A stretch of 26,087 nt of DNA. Origin: DATBGS01 sp036557885 (GTDB lineage Bacteria; Chloroflexota; Ktedonobacteria; Ktedonobacterales; DATBGS01). Of the stretch, positions 18,352-25,721 are shown piece after piece. A program made the translations under genes and the position numbers. A model generated the notes under the pieces. It had not been told where the DNA came from. It did not search any database and saw nothing but the letters and a program-made list of their open reading frames with translations. The stretch covers positions 1 through 26,087 of the forward strand of contig DATBGS010000119.1 in assembly GCA_036557885.1 (NCBI GenBank), read 5' to 3'. Numbering within the stretch: position 1 is the stretch's first letter; each line of letters starts with the position of its first letter.

Positions 18352-18879
18352 TTATCCTCCGAACAGGCCGCCCAGGAGCATCTCAAGACAGCCCTCCGCG
18401 CAGCCCTCTGCGACAACTTCTCCTGCCGCCTCTCGTCCACGTCTGGTAAACGCCGCTGCTATCAGCAGCACAAGCACCACCAGAACCCCCACACCAACCG
18501 CTGCATAGATAAAGAGCATTTGTAGCTGCCCATGCGTGAGCGCGATGCCCACAAATGGGGCAGCCAGCACCGCCAGAATAAGCAGCACGATCAGACAGCC
18601 GGGCAAGCGATAGGGAGCGCGTTGGCTCTGCGCGCCAGCATTCCGCCGCAAACGACGCTGCCTGGTCCCGGCCACTGCTCCGGCGGCCACCTGCGGCGTA
18701 TTGGGGATGGGTGGCGGAGGAGAGGGCACGTAGGGCGGCGGATACGCGGCACCTGGCTGCCCGGAGCCGCCCACTGATGGCGCACCCATCGCGACGCCGC
18801 ACCTGGGGCATTGGGCGGCCCCGACTGGCAAATACTGGCCGCAATTGGTGCAAAACGGCTGCGCTGATTGGTTATACAT
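18352..18879 (-). CDS. Zinc-ribbon, Pro-rich, two-helix membrane protein
   Basis: Protein of 175 residues. The zinc ribbon has Cys10, Cys13, Cys24 and Cys27 (CTNCG...CPRCG). A Pro/Gly/Ala-rich linker precedes a basic patch (RQRRLRR). Two membrane helices lie at about 92-113 and 118-142. The tail has two Cys and ends in a Gly-rich LLGGLFGG. The same ribbon-linker-membrane layout occurs in the downstream gene, suggesting a pair made by duplication or partners in one complex. The Shine-Dalgarno is weak (GGGAGAG about 14 nt away). No enzymatic motif is present. I do not know the function. Confidence 0.8.
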   Translation of the reverse strand: MYNQSAQPFCTNCGQYLPVGAAQCPRCGVAMGAPSVGGSGQPGAAYPPPYVPSPPPPIPNTPQVAAGAVAGTRQRRLRRNAGAQSQRAPYRLPGCLIVLLILAVLAAPFVGIALTHGQLQMLFIYAAVGVGVLVVLVLLIAAAFTRRGREAAGEVVAEGCAEGCLEMLLGGLFGG

Positions 18880-19041
18880 AGCTGGACTTCAACTCTCCCC
18901 GCGCTTTTCTTCTCGTTCGTTTCCCATATGCTATTCTACAGGAAAATGGCTCGGTTTGCAGCAAGGAAGATCACAGCGGAGCATGGGCATTAAAAAACTA
19001 TGGACAAAACAGGCTTCTTGGAAAATTGATACAGCAAGTTC

Positions 19042-19070
19042 TGGACAATCTACTCTAGTTCGGTTATAAC
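19042..19070 (+). promoter_or_regulatory. Promoter of the LuxR-type gene
   Basis: TGGACA (19042-19047), 17 nt, then TATAAC (19065-19070) place a start site about 55 nt before the GTG at 19131. A weak divergent -10 (TAGAAT on the minus strand, 18937-18932) may serve the zinc-ribbon operon. Confidence 0.55.
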
Positions 19071-19130
19071 TGGCTCAGATAACGACCCTCTAGCTGGATT
19101 TGTGGTGTATTTCTGGAAGGAGAAGGAACC

Positions 19131-19829
19131 GTGAGGCCAGAGCGTTCGGGAGATCATTTGGTAGGATCAACATGGAACAGCCACGCGACCACCTATCTTG
19201 CAGCCCATGCTACTCCTGATGAGCACATTGACATCACTCCATTGTTTTTGGCCGCTGAAGCAGCGCTGCGGCAAGAGCCTGGCAGAGACGCCCTCCAGCG
19301 TCTCTGCCAGGCTCTTGCCGCATTTACACATGAAAAAGCGGTGCTTCGCCTGCACGCCTCGTCTCATCCGCGTATGAATCGCCCATCGCTGCCGCCAGGC
19401 GCGCGCTCGCTTCCAGTTCAGTATCACCATCGGGCCTATGGCACCCTCATTATTCACCCCACTGATGCACAACCCGACCAGCCTGCACTATCTGATTCAT
19501 TCGCGCAACGCCTAGCCCACCTCTGCGGAATGCTCCTCTTTCTGCTTGAACAGGCAGCGCTTATCGAGATGCTTTCCCGACATCTCGCTGAAGAAGTGGT
19601 TGAACCTCTAACTCCGCGCCAGCAAGAGGTGCTGGCCCTAATCGCCCAAGGCCGAAACGATGAGGAGATTGTCGAATCCTTGTGCATTTCATCGGAGACG
19701 CTGCCCAAGCATCGGCTGGAGATTTACCAGCGTTTGGGCGTGCATAAGGCTGAGGATGTGCTGCTGGCGGCTTATCACGCGCAGCTTTTCTCGTTTCTTG
19801 CACCCTCGCCCAAAAAGCAAGCAAAATAA
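19131..19829 (+). CDS. LuxR-type transcriptional regulator
   Basis: Protein of 232 residues. The C-terminal LuxR/GerE helix-turn-helix is at about 159-218 (LTPRQQEVLALIAQGRNDEEI, then SSETLPKHRLEIYQRLGV). The N-terminal 150 residues form an unrecognised sensory or GAF-like domain with no receiver Asp motif, so this is not a typical response regulator. The GTG start at 19131 follows AAGGAG by 9 nt. Residues 46-64 (ALRQEPGRDALQRLCQALA and the next few) are encoded by a 25-bp perfect inverted repeat (19267-19322), so this part of the N-domain is either shaped by an RNA hairpin or comes from an inserted palindrome. Target genes unknown. Confidence 0.88.
   Translation: MRPERSGDHLVGSTWNSHATTYLAAHATPDEHIDITPLFLAAEAALRQEPGRDALQRLCQALAAFTHEKAVLRLHASSHPRMNRPSLPPGARSLPVQYHHRAYGTLIIHPTDAQPDQPALSDSFAQRLAHLCGMLLFLLEQAALIEMLSRHLAEEVVEPLTPRQQEVLALIAQGRNDEEIVESLCISSETLPKHRLEIYQRLGVHKAEDVLLAAYHAQLFSFLAPSPKKQAK
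19267..19322. repeat. 25-bp perfect inverted repeat inside the LuxR-type coding sequence
   Basis: Arms 19267-19291 and 19298-19322 are exact reverse complements (25 bp) separated by the 6-nt loop CCTCCA. The reading frame stays open through both arms. Confidence 0.97.
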
Positions 19830-19842
19830 GTGGATGACTCTT

Positions 19843-19942
19843 CGCCTGCTCAGGTGCTTCTCCAAACGCCAGAGCAGGCGGTAAGCCGTATGCCATAGCA
19901 GCTTACCCTGTGGAGGGTAGATGAGCTACCCTCCACAGGGTA
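19843..19942. repeat. Foldback repeats downstream of the LuxR-type gene
   Basis: Two hairpins lie here. CGCCTGCTC/GAGCAGGCG pairs 19843-19851 with 19872-19880. A 17-bp perfect stem pairs 19904-19920 with 19926-19942 (loop ATGAG). Neither strand has a T-run after the second hairpin, so it is not an obvious intrinsic terminator. The segment 19869-19882 is an inverted exact copy of 5465-5478, so this is probably a second copy of the dispersed repeat. Confidence 0.7.
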
Positions 19943-20038
19943 GAAAAAATAGGCCACGCGGGGCATGGAAAAGAACAAGGAGTAAGGTACAGTCTCGAAT
20001 GCTTAGAGAAGTCCGCATAGAAGAAAGGCGAACAGATA

Positions 20039-20627
20039 ATGGTGAAAAGCATTCTCAAACTGTCCCTCCTTTCAGCAGTAGTGCTCACTCTCGCTGCTTT
20101 CTCAGCAGCACCCAGTACAGTCTTTGCGGCTACCGCTCATCAAACGCGCGAAGCGCAACCTCTCATCTGTGCCCCTGTGCCTGCTGGTAGCCATAAGCAG
20201 ATGGGGCCTCTTAGCCGGATGTGATTCTCCTTGCCTTGTAGTCACAGCCTACCTCACTGCGCTTGATACGAACACAGCAAGAGCTACCGGTACAGTCACA
20301 AACAATTGCGGAGAAGTTATTCACCGAGGCAAACTTACTCTGACTTTTGGTGAACGGTGCACATACCTGGCAACTCCACCATTCTCCCAGATCGACAACC
20401 TTCCCGATCCCTGGAACCCTGGTGTCATAATCCCATATAGCTTCACCGTAGATGGCTATTGTGAACATTGCACAGATCATGTACCTGACGGGTGGCCGGC
20501 CTTTACAATAACCTTGCAGGCTAACGCGCAAGGCTACGACTCACGGAACAATTTTGTCTATAACCAGAACCCAGCTAAGGATAGTGAGGCTATGACAAAT
20601 AGTCCGGCCTATAGTTTCCCTTGTTAG
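20039..20627 (+). pseudogene. Exported Cys-rich protein gene with an apparent +1 frameshift
   Basis: The 5' frame (ATG 20039, TGA ending at 20224) encodes a clean Sec signal peptide (MVKSILKLSLLSAVVLTLAA..., cleavage near VFA-ATA) and about 30 mature residues. The rest of a secreted beta-rich domain continues in the +1 frame to 20627, with cysteines at CDSPC, NNC, GERC, YCEHC and a terminal PC. Removing one G from the GGGG run near 20202-20205 would fuse them as KQMGLLAGCDSPC. Possible causes are a sequencing error, a recent inactivating insertion, or programmed frameshifting. An alternative reading starts the second frame at a TTG (20124) and ends its hydrophobic stretch in a lipobox-like LLAGC. 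That start has no ribosome binding site and has a charged Arg in the hydrophobic core, so I think it less likely. Domain family not recognised. Confidence 0.7.
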
Positions 20628-20674
20628 CCATCTTTTAGGGTGGAAGGTTTTCATCGGACCCCACAAGTGAGTAT

Positions 20675-20701
20675 GCCCTGATGCTATAATAGCATCAGGG
20701 C
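20675..20701 (+). promoter_or_regulatory. 27-bp palindrome enclosing an extended -10 box: candidate operator/promoter
   Basis: GCCCTGATGCTAT (20675-20687), central A, then its perfect reverse complement (20689-20701). The middle contains TGCTATAAT, an ideal extended -10 (TATAAT at 20685-20690), about 50 nt upstream of the gene at 20742. A repressor binding the palindrome would block the promoter. As RNA it could instead form an 11-bp hairpin, but no T-run follows. Confidence 0.55.
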
Positions 20702-20741
20702 GTTTAGATAACTGAAGCATATAGATGTTGGGAGGGAGTCA

Positions 20742-21047
20742 ATGCAACACAAATCAGCACTTGAAGAGTTGGAAAAAATACGAGATACCCTCAACACTCT
20801 GCTTACACAGGATGAAGAGTCACTAAAAAAGGCATTGCAGGGAGAGCAACAGCCTGTAGGAGCGCCTCTACCGGAGGCGGCAGGGAAACATACTCGTACC
20901 CTGCTTGGCGAAATCATCAACAACTGTGTCCGTATCAGTCGGCTCTTGAGGCCAGAGAAGGTGTACAGCGTTACTACAATAGCTTCTATGGAGTTTTCTG
21001 GAGAGATTGAACTTGGCCCTCCAGTGATTGGGGAGGGAGAGAAATAA
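20742..21047 (+). CDS. Small hypothetical protein
   Basis: Protein of 101 residues, not recognised. The N-terminal 30 residues look like a charged amphipathic helix or short coiled coil (ALEELEKIRDTLNTLL). A second helical stretch (TRTLLGEIINNCVRISRLLRP, near 51-71) follows, then a short beta-like tail. No membrane segment or signal peptide is present. The ATG follows GGGAGGG by about 6 nt. It lies behind a palindromic extended -10 promoter and is followed by a strong palindromic hairpin, so it is probably a monocistronic, regulated unit. Confidence 0.7.
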   Translation: MQHKSALEELEKIRDTLNTLLTQDEESLKKALQGEQQPVGAPLPEAAGKHTRTLLGEIINNCVRISRLLRPEKVYSVTTIASMEFSGEIELGPPVIGEGEK

Positions 21048-21054
21048 ACAGAGC

Positions 21055-21082
21055 AGGGGCGGCTGGCATGCCAGCCGCCCCT
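21055..21082. terminator. Perfect 28-nt palindrome between convergent genes (bidirectional terminator candidate)
   Basis: The 14-nt half AGGGGCGGCTGGCA is followed directly by its reverse complement. It lies 8 nt after the stop of the 101-aa gene and 19 nt beyond the stop of the convergent M42 gene. The flanks are pyrimidine-rich (CTCTCTTCC) rather than T-runs. The core GGCTGGC...GCCAGCC recurs at 22186-22206. Confidence 0.55.
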
Positions 21083-21100
21083 CTCTCTTCCTCCAAAAGC

Positions 21101-22150
21101 CTACAGCGTGTAATCACCGTTGTGCGCGTCTTCCAGGTAGCGTGCCAGCAGCGTGATGCTGGCTTCCAGATCAGCCTGGTGAATCATCTCGTTGACGGTG
21201 TGGACATAGCGCGAGGGCGTGGAAAGCGTGATGGAGTAGGAGCCTTCGCGCGCGCGCTGCATCGCGCCGCCGTCGGTGCCACCGCGCGGCAAAATCTCAA
21301 GTTGATACTTGATGTTGTGCTTCTGCGCCACATCGCGGAAATGGCGCACCAGCTTATAGTTGGAGATTTGCGACGAATCGAAAATCTTGATGGCGGTGCC
21401 GTTGCCCAGGCGCGTCACGCTGTCCTGCTCGCTGCCGCCGGGGATGTCCACCGCCAGCGTCGTATCCAGCGCCACGCTGACATCGGGCTGCACATGGTAC
21501 GCAGCAGTGGTCGCGCCGCGCAGCCCCACCTCTTCCTGCACCGTCGCAACGGCCAGGATGTTGACCTCGTGATGCTTCAAGGCACGCAGCGCCTCAATCA
21601 TCACAAACAGGCTGGCGCGGTCATCCAGCGACTTGCTGATGACGGTATCGCCAATCACTTCCAATGTGCGGTCCATCGTCACAAAGTCGCCCACTTCCAC
21701 CTTCGCCCGTACCTGCTCGTTGGGCATGCCCAGGTCAATAAAGAGGTCGTCCAGCTTGGGGGCAGCGGGCTTCTCATCGCCCATCAGGTGAATGGGCTTG
21801 CTGGAGGGCATCAGCACCCCGCGCAGGCTCTCGCCCGCGTAGCCATGCACCAGCACGCGCTGCGCAAAGAGCACGCGCGCATCAAAGCCGCCAACGGGCT
21901 GAAGGCGGATAAAACCCTTGTCGTCAATATGCTTGACCAGGAAGCCAATTTCGTCCATATGCGCGGCCAGCATCACGCGCCGGTCATTTTTGCCGCGCTT
22001 CCAGGCGACGACGTTGCCCAGGCGGTCCACGTTCACTTCGTCAACCAGCGGGCGCAGTTCCTCGATCACCAGCGCGCGCACGCGCTCCTCGCGGCCCGCG
22101 ATGCCTGGCATTTCAGCAAGTTTTTTCAGGAGGGGGATATTCAGCGCCAT
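21101..22150 (-). CDS. M42 family metallo-aminopeptidase (FrvX/TET/CelM type)
   Basis: Cytoplasmic dinuclear-metal aminopeptidase of 349 residues, usual family length, likely trimming peptides released by Lon/Clp-type proteases (inference). Metal and catalytic residues are visible: His64 and Asp66 (AAHMDE), LDDR (Asp176/Asp177), catalytic Glu206 with ligand Glu207 (QEEVG), Asp229 (ALDTT) and His317 (SRYVHT). GGTDGGA near 290-296 is also typical. The family assembles as dodecameric tetrahedra. Annotation as endoglucanase (CelM) is a historical misnomer. The start is supported by AAGGAAGGA about 4 nt upstream of the ATG. It has small hairpins with related GGCTGGC/GCCAGCC arms on both sides (21055-21082, 22186-22206). 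Confidence 0.95.
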   Translation of the reverse strand: MALNIPLLKKLAEMPGIAGREERVRALVIEELRPLVDEVNVDRLGNVVAWKRGKNDRRVMLAAHMDEIGFLVKHIDDKGFIRLQPVGGFDARVLFAQRVLVHGYAGESLRGVLMPSSKPIHLMGDEKPAAPKLDDLFIDLGMPNEQVRAKVEVGDFVTMDRTLEVIGDTVISKSLDDRASLFVMIEALRALKHHEVNILAVATVQEEVGLRGATTAAYHVQPDVSVALDTTLAVDIPGGSEQDSVTRLGNGTAIKIFDSSQISNYKLVRHFRDVAQKHNIKYQLEILPRGGTDGGAMQRAREGSYSITLSTPSRYVHTVNEMIHQADLEASITLLARYLEDAHNGDYTL

Positions 22151-22185
22151 TGCTTCCTTCCTTTGTAGAGAGGCGTAAGAGTCAG

Positions 22186-22206
22186 GGCTGGCGTCGGAGG
22201 CCAGCC
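22186..22206. repeat. GGCTGGC/GCCAGCC hairpin upstream of the M42 gene
   Basis: A 7-bp perfect stem with a 7-nt loop lies in the short intergenic region. It shares its arms with the palindrome at 21055-21082. Confidence 0.4.
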
Positions 22207-22310
22207 GGTTTCAGCAGAAATCTTTGGCGATTATAGCATGTTTTTGTCTCTGGCTCTCACACCGCATCATAGCACATTGCCCGGCCCTGGTGAAATTGCC
22301 CACTTGCCGC

Positions 22311-22316
22311 TATAAT
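22311..22316 (+). promoter_or_regulatory. -10 box of the DUF3592-like gene
   Basis: A consensus TATAAT lies 36 nt before the start at 22353. The -35 region at 17-nt spacing (TGGTGA) is weak. Confidence 0.45.
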
Positions 22317-22352
22317 AGCTGCTGCCCGATGCTGAGATTTTGGAGGAAGACG

Positions 22353-22829
22353 ATGGCCGTATCTTTTGGCACGCCGACGCGATGGCAACCGCGCAACCCA
22401 TCGCTTCGTATTGGTTGTTCGGTGGGCATACTCATTCTATTAGTCGTTCTGGCGGTGGTGGCGCTGTTCTTTCTAGTTCCGGGATGGCATGCGCGCCTGG
22501 CCGGAGTCTCCACGCAGGGCACAGCGCATCTCGCGGGCAACTGCGCCCCCACAGATGTGGAGGATACGACTCCTACGTATCGGGTGCTCATTGAGTTTTC
22601 TGACGCGCAGGGGGTCCAGCACCGCGATGAGAGCCATTGGGCCTGCAATAACCTCTACGACGAGGGCGAGCACATCTCGCTCTGGTATCTTCCCGATGAC
22701 CCCAGCAGCTTCCTGACGACTGGCGAATTTTTATGGCTGGCGATCTTTAGCGCGGTATGGCTGCTGCTGACGATTCCGCTGGGGCTGGCAGTGGTGATGA
22801 TGATGGGTCGCACGCTGCTGGGCAGGTAA
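22353..22829 (+). CDS. DUF3592-like two-helix membrane protein
   Basis: Protein of 158 residues. A membrane helix at about residues 19-43 (ILILLVVLAVVALFFLVPG) is followed by a beta-rich extracytoplasmic domain of about 85 residues. It contains TYRVLIEFSDAQGVQHRDES and ISLWYLPDDPSSF, the layout expected of DUF3592 (compare the usual YDPxxP). A second helix covers about 127-150. The ATG at 22353 follows GGAGGA by 6 nt; the frame is open upstream to 22224 but that extension lacks support. Two Cys in the loop (NCAP, WACNN) may form a disulfide. Role unknown. Confidence 0.8.
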   Translation: MAVSFGTPTRWQPRNPSLRIGCSVGILILLVVLAVVALFFLVPGWHARLAGVSTQGTAHLAGNCAPTDVEDTTPTYRVLIEFSDAQGVQHRDESHWACNNLYDEGEHISLWYLPDDPSSFLTTGEFLWLAIFSAVWLLLTIPLGLAVVMMMGRTLLGR

Positions 22830-22953
22830 ATCACTGGTGCTTCTGGCGAGTGCAGCCAGGGCTGTTACCAGCCTGCGCCTATGCCGTCATATCTGACGAT
22901 GAGCGTTTTCAGAACATACCTGACCTTCAGCGAAGAGTGGCGAGGTAGCATCA

Positions 22954-24279
22954 GTGACCAGGAACCCTCGACAGTATCCTATCAATCCCAATCCAGCTTC
23001 TTCTGGGAGGCCCATCACGCTGGAGACACCTGGGCAGTTGAGTATGCTGGCGCGCTCCCCCTGGGTAGTTGCTGGCCTGGTTTTCGTGGTCTATGGCCTG
23101 TATCTGCTGGCTTTTTTATTCACGCACCATGACCCGCGTGATTTCATCCATATTGAACGCTATTATGTGGAGCGCAGCCAGATCAGCAGCGCCATTCAGA
23201 TAGACCCAAACTACACAGGCTATACTCTGCATGGCTACGATGGGCAGTTCTATTATTTCATCGCGCTGGACCCCGCCAATGCCGCGCCGTATGTGGATGC
23301 GCCCGCCTATCGCTATACCCGCATCCTGTACCCTTTAACCGCTCGTGTTCTGGCGCTGGGCATGCCCGCCCTCATCCCCTACACCCTCATCCTGGTTAAT
23401 TTGCTTGCAGTGGCCGGGGGCACACTGGCCCTGGCTGCCTGGCTAAAACGCAAGCGAGTTTCCCCCTGGTTTGCGTTGGCTTATGGCTTCTATCCGGGAA
23501 TATTTATTGCCTTTCAAAACGACCTGACCGAGCCACTGGCCTACGCGCTGGTCGCCCTGGCGATCTATTTGTACGATTTTGGTGGGCGGCGCCGCGTGCT
23601 CTGGGCCAGCCTCAGCTTTGCACTGGCCGCGCTGACCCGCGAAACCACCGTTGTCTTCCCGCTCGTGTATGGGCTGGTGGCGCTGTGGGGGTCAAGGAAC
23701 GAGGGCACCTGGAAAACACGCCTGGCAGCGCATTGGCGCCAGGCCGCGCTGCTCCTGGGGATAGGCGTCGGCGTCTTGCTGCTGTATAAAGGCTTCCTGA
23801 CGCTCTGGCTGGGAGAGGTCGGCTTCTCGCACGCGCAATCGGGCGTCGTTTACTCGGAAATTGGCGCTTCGCGTGAGGTCGCGCTGGGTGTCTTCCCGTT
23901 TCAGGGGATGTATTATCTGTGGCCCTGGACCGCAGAAGTGGTGGCCGAAATCGTCAGCATTATCCTGCCCGCCCTGCTGTGCGCTGGCCTGGCGCTCTGG
24001 GCGCTGAGACAGGGTGCCAGGCCGGTGCTGCTGTGGGCGCTGCTGATCAACGTGGCTGCGTTTGTGATCTTCCTGGGTTCCAAAGCGTATGACAATTTCG
24101 CGGCCTCGGAGCCGGTGACAACTGGCGTGGTGCTGGCGGCGCTCTGCTGCTTCCCCGTGTTTGATCGGGTGGTTGGCAGGTCGCGGTGGTGGTTCTGGTG
24201 CTGCCTGCTGCTCTGGCAGACGGCGCTGCTTCTGAAAATCACGCACAGCCTCTTTGGTATCCCGCACGCGGCCCTTTAA
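22954..24279 (+). CDS. Polytopic GT-C-like membrane protein, possibly cell-surface glycopolymer formation
   Basis: Integral membrane protein of 441 residues with about ten hydrophobic helices. After the first helix (about 38-57) comes an extracytoplasmic loop with HGYDGQFYYFIALDP (about 93-107) and PAYRYTRILYPL. I associate that signature with the AZOBR_p60025-type surface glycopolymer family and other lipid-linked-sugar-dependent GT-C enzymes. That assignment is from memory and needs checking. The DLTEPLAY (about 190) and LTRET (near 228) motifs are typical of this group. The start is a GTG at 22954 with GAGGT about 9 nt upstream. It sits 124 nt after the DUF3592-like gene on the same strand. 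Acceptor and sugar unknown. Confidence 0.8.
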   Translation: MTRNPRQYPINPNPASSGRPITLETPGQLSMLARSPWVVAGLVFVVYGLYLLAFLFTHHDPRDFIHIERYYVERSQISSAIQIDPNYTGYTLHGYDGQFYYFIALDPANAAPYVDAPAYRYTRILYPLTARVLALGMPALIPYTLILVNLLAVAGGTLALAAWLKRKRVSPWFALAYGFYPGIFIAFQNDLTEPLAYALVALAIYLYDFGGRRRVLWASLSFALAALTRETTVVFPLVYGLVALWGSRNEGTWKTRLAAHWRQAALLLGIGVGVLLLYKGFLTLWLGEVGFSHAQSGVVYSEIGASREVALGVFPFQGMYYLWPWTAEVVAEIVSIILPALLCAGLALWALRQGARPVLLWALLINVAAFVIFLGSKAYDNFAASEPVTTGVVLAALCCFPVFDRVVGRSRWWFWCCLLLWQTALLLKITHSLFGIPHAAL

Positions 24280-24394
24280 GCCGCTCTCTCGTCAAGCACC
24301 TGCGTGCGCGCATCCGGTCATCTAGCGTGTAGACTTCAGCAAGCGCTGTCGTGTATGCTGGCAGAAAGACTAGGTATGCCCAGGAGAACACGCC

Positions 24395-25714
24395 ATGCAA
24401 ACGACGCTTGAAAGCTATACCGAACAAATCCGCGCGGCACACGACAGCCCGGAGCAACTGGAGCAGGTCTATCAGGCGGCGCGCCGCGCGCACCGCGCCG
24501 GACAATTCGCCCAGGACATCCACGCGCTGCACCAGGAAGCGGCAGAAGATGTGCTCTATGCCGCCTGGCACTATCGCTTGCAGCAGCCCGCCCACGAAGA
24601 CTGGCTGGCGCGGGTCAGCGGCAACTGGCGCCTGGCAATCGCGCTCAGCGTGGCGCTGGGGCTGATCTTGTGGGGGCTTTCCGATCCCAGCCTCGCGATT
24701 CAAGGCCAGGTGCCTTCCCTGACATTTTTGGGGGCGCCCCTTGTGGCGCTGGCGCTCACCGGCTTCTTCTTTGCCGTCACCCGCGCGCACCGCAACCGCC
24801 TGCTGATCGCGCTGCTGGCGCTCGTCGTGGGCACCGCCTATGTGCTGGTGACGGTCTATCAGCTTGACGCCAACAACGAATATCTGCCGCTGGCCGCGCT
24901 GCACCTGCTCTTGCTGGCCTGGGGCGCGATTGCGATCTATCTGGCGGGCTGGCGGTTCCCCGCGCAAGACCTCTTCGCTTTTTTGCTGAAAACGCTGGAA
25001 ACGCTGGGGACGGCGGGCGTGTACGCCATCGTTGGCGGCATCTTTGTTTACCTGACCTATTTCATGTTCGAGGTCATCGGCGCCGACCTCAGCAGCACGG
25101 TGGTGCGCCTGCTCGTTCTGGGCGGCGGCGGGCTGATTCCGCTGGTGGCGGTGCTCAGCGTCTACGACCCCCAGGTCAGTCTGCGACAACAAGAGTTCCG
25201 GCGCGGCTTTGCGCGCATCCTGATGATTGGCCTGCATGCCATCTTCCCGCTGACGCTGCTGATTCTGGTTGTGTTCCTGGTCGTGCTGCCCTTTAATTTC
25301 TTTGCGGCGTATGACAACCGCCAGACGCTGATTGTCTTTAACGTGCTGCTCTTTGCCATCGTGGGGCTGGTGGTGGGCGTTATCCCGCTGACAGCCAGCG
25401 AGTTTTCGCCCCGCTATCAGCAATGGCTGCGCGTGGGGACCGGCGCGCTGGCCGCGCTGGTGATTCTGGTGAGTGTCTACGCGCTTTCGGCCATCCTCTA
25501 CCGCACCGCGCAAGACCAACTGACCATGAACCGGCTGACCGTGATTGGCTGGAACTGCATCAACATCGCCCTGCTGGGGCTGCTGCTCTATCGCGTGCTG
25601 CGCCCTGGCGAGCGCTTCTGGGGCGAGGCGGCGCAGGCCATCTTCCGCCCCGGCGCGTATGCGTACCTGACCTGGGGCAGCTTCCTGCTGCTCGCGCTGC
25701 CGGTGCTGTTTTAG
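24395..25714 (+). CDS. Large hypothetical polytopic membrane protein
   Basis: Protein of 439 residues, not recognised. A soluble helical N-terminus (residues 1-75, with Gln/Glu/His-rich amphipathic segments) precedes about 11-12 membrane helices running from about 78 to the C-terminus (LLLALPVLF). Charged short loops (RAHRNR, YDPQVSLRQQEFRRG, YDNRQT) separate them. No transporter Walker motif or GT-C signature is seen. The ATG at 24395 follows CAGGAGA by about 8 nt. The 115-nt spacer upstream shows nothing notable. It is convergent with the TIR gene (7-nt gap). Confidence 0.8.
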   Translation: MQTTLESYTEQIRAAHDSPEQLEQVYQAARRAHRAGQFAQDIHALHQEAAEDVLYAAWHYRLQQPAHEDWLARVSGNWRLAIALSVALGLILWGLSDPSLAIQGQVPSLTFLGAPLVALALTGFFFAVTRAHRNRLLIALLALVVGTAYVLVTVYQLDANNEYLPLAALHLLLLAWGAIAIYLAGWRFPAQDLFAFLLKTLETLGTAGVYAIVGGIFVYLTYFMFEVIGADLSSTVVRLLVLGGGGLIPLVAVLSVYDPQVSLRQQEFRRGFARILMIGLHAIFPLTLLILVVFLVVLPFNFFAAYDNRQTLIVFNVLLFAIVGLVVGVIPLTASEFSPRYQQWLRVGTGALAALVILVSVYALSAILYRTAQDQLTMNRLTVIGWNCINIALLGLLLYRVLRPGERFWGEAAQAIFRPGAYAYLTWGSFLLLALPVLF

Positions 25715-25721
25715 AGAGCGC

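Noticed and set aside
20124..20224. Independent lipoprotein start (TTG, LLAGC) for the second half of the frameshifted gene
   Set aside because: No ribosome binding site and an Arg-Trp in the hydrophobic core. The upstream frame has a far better signal peptide.
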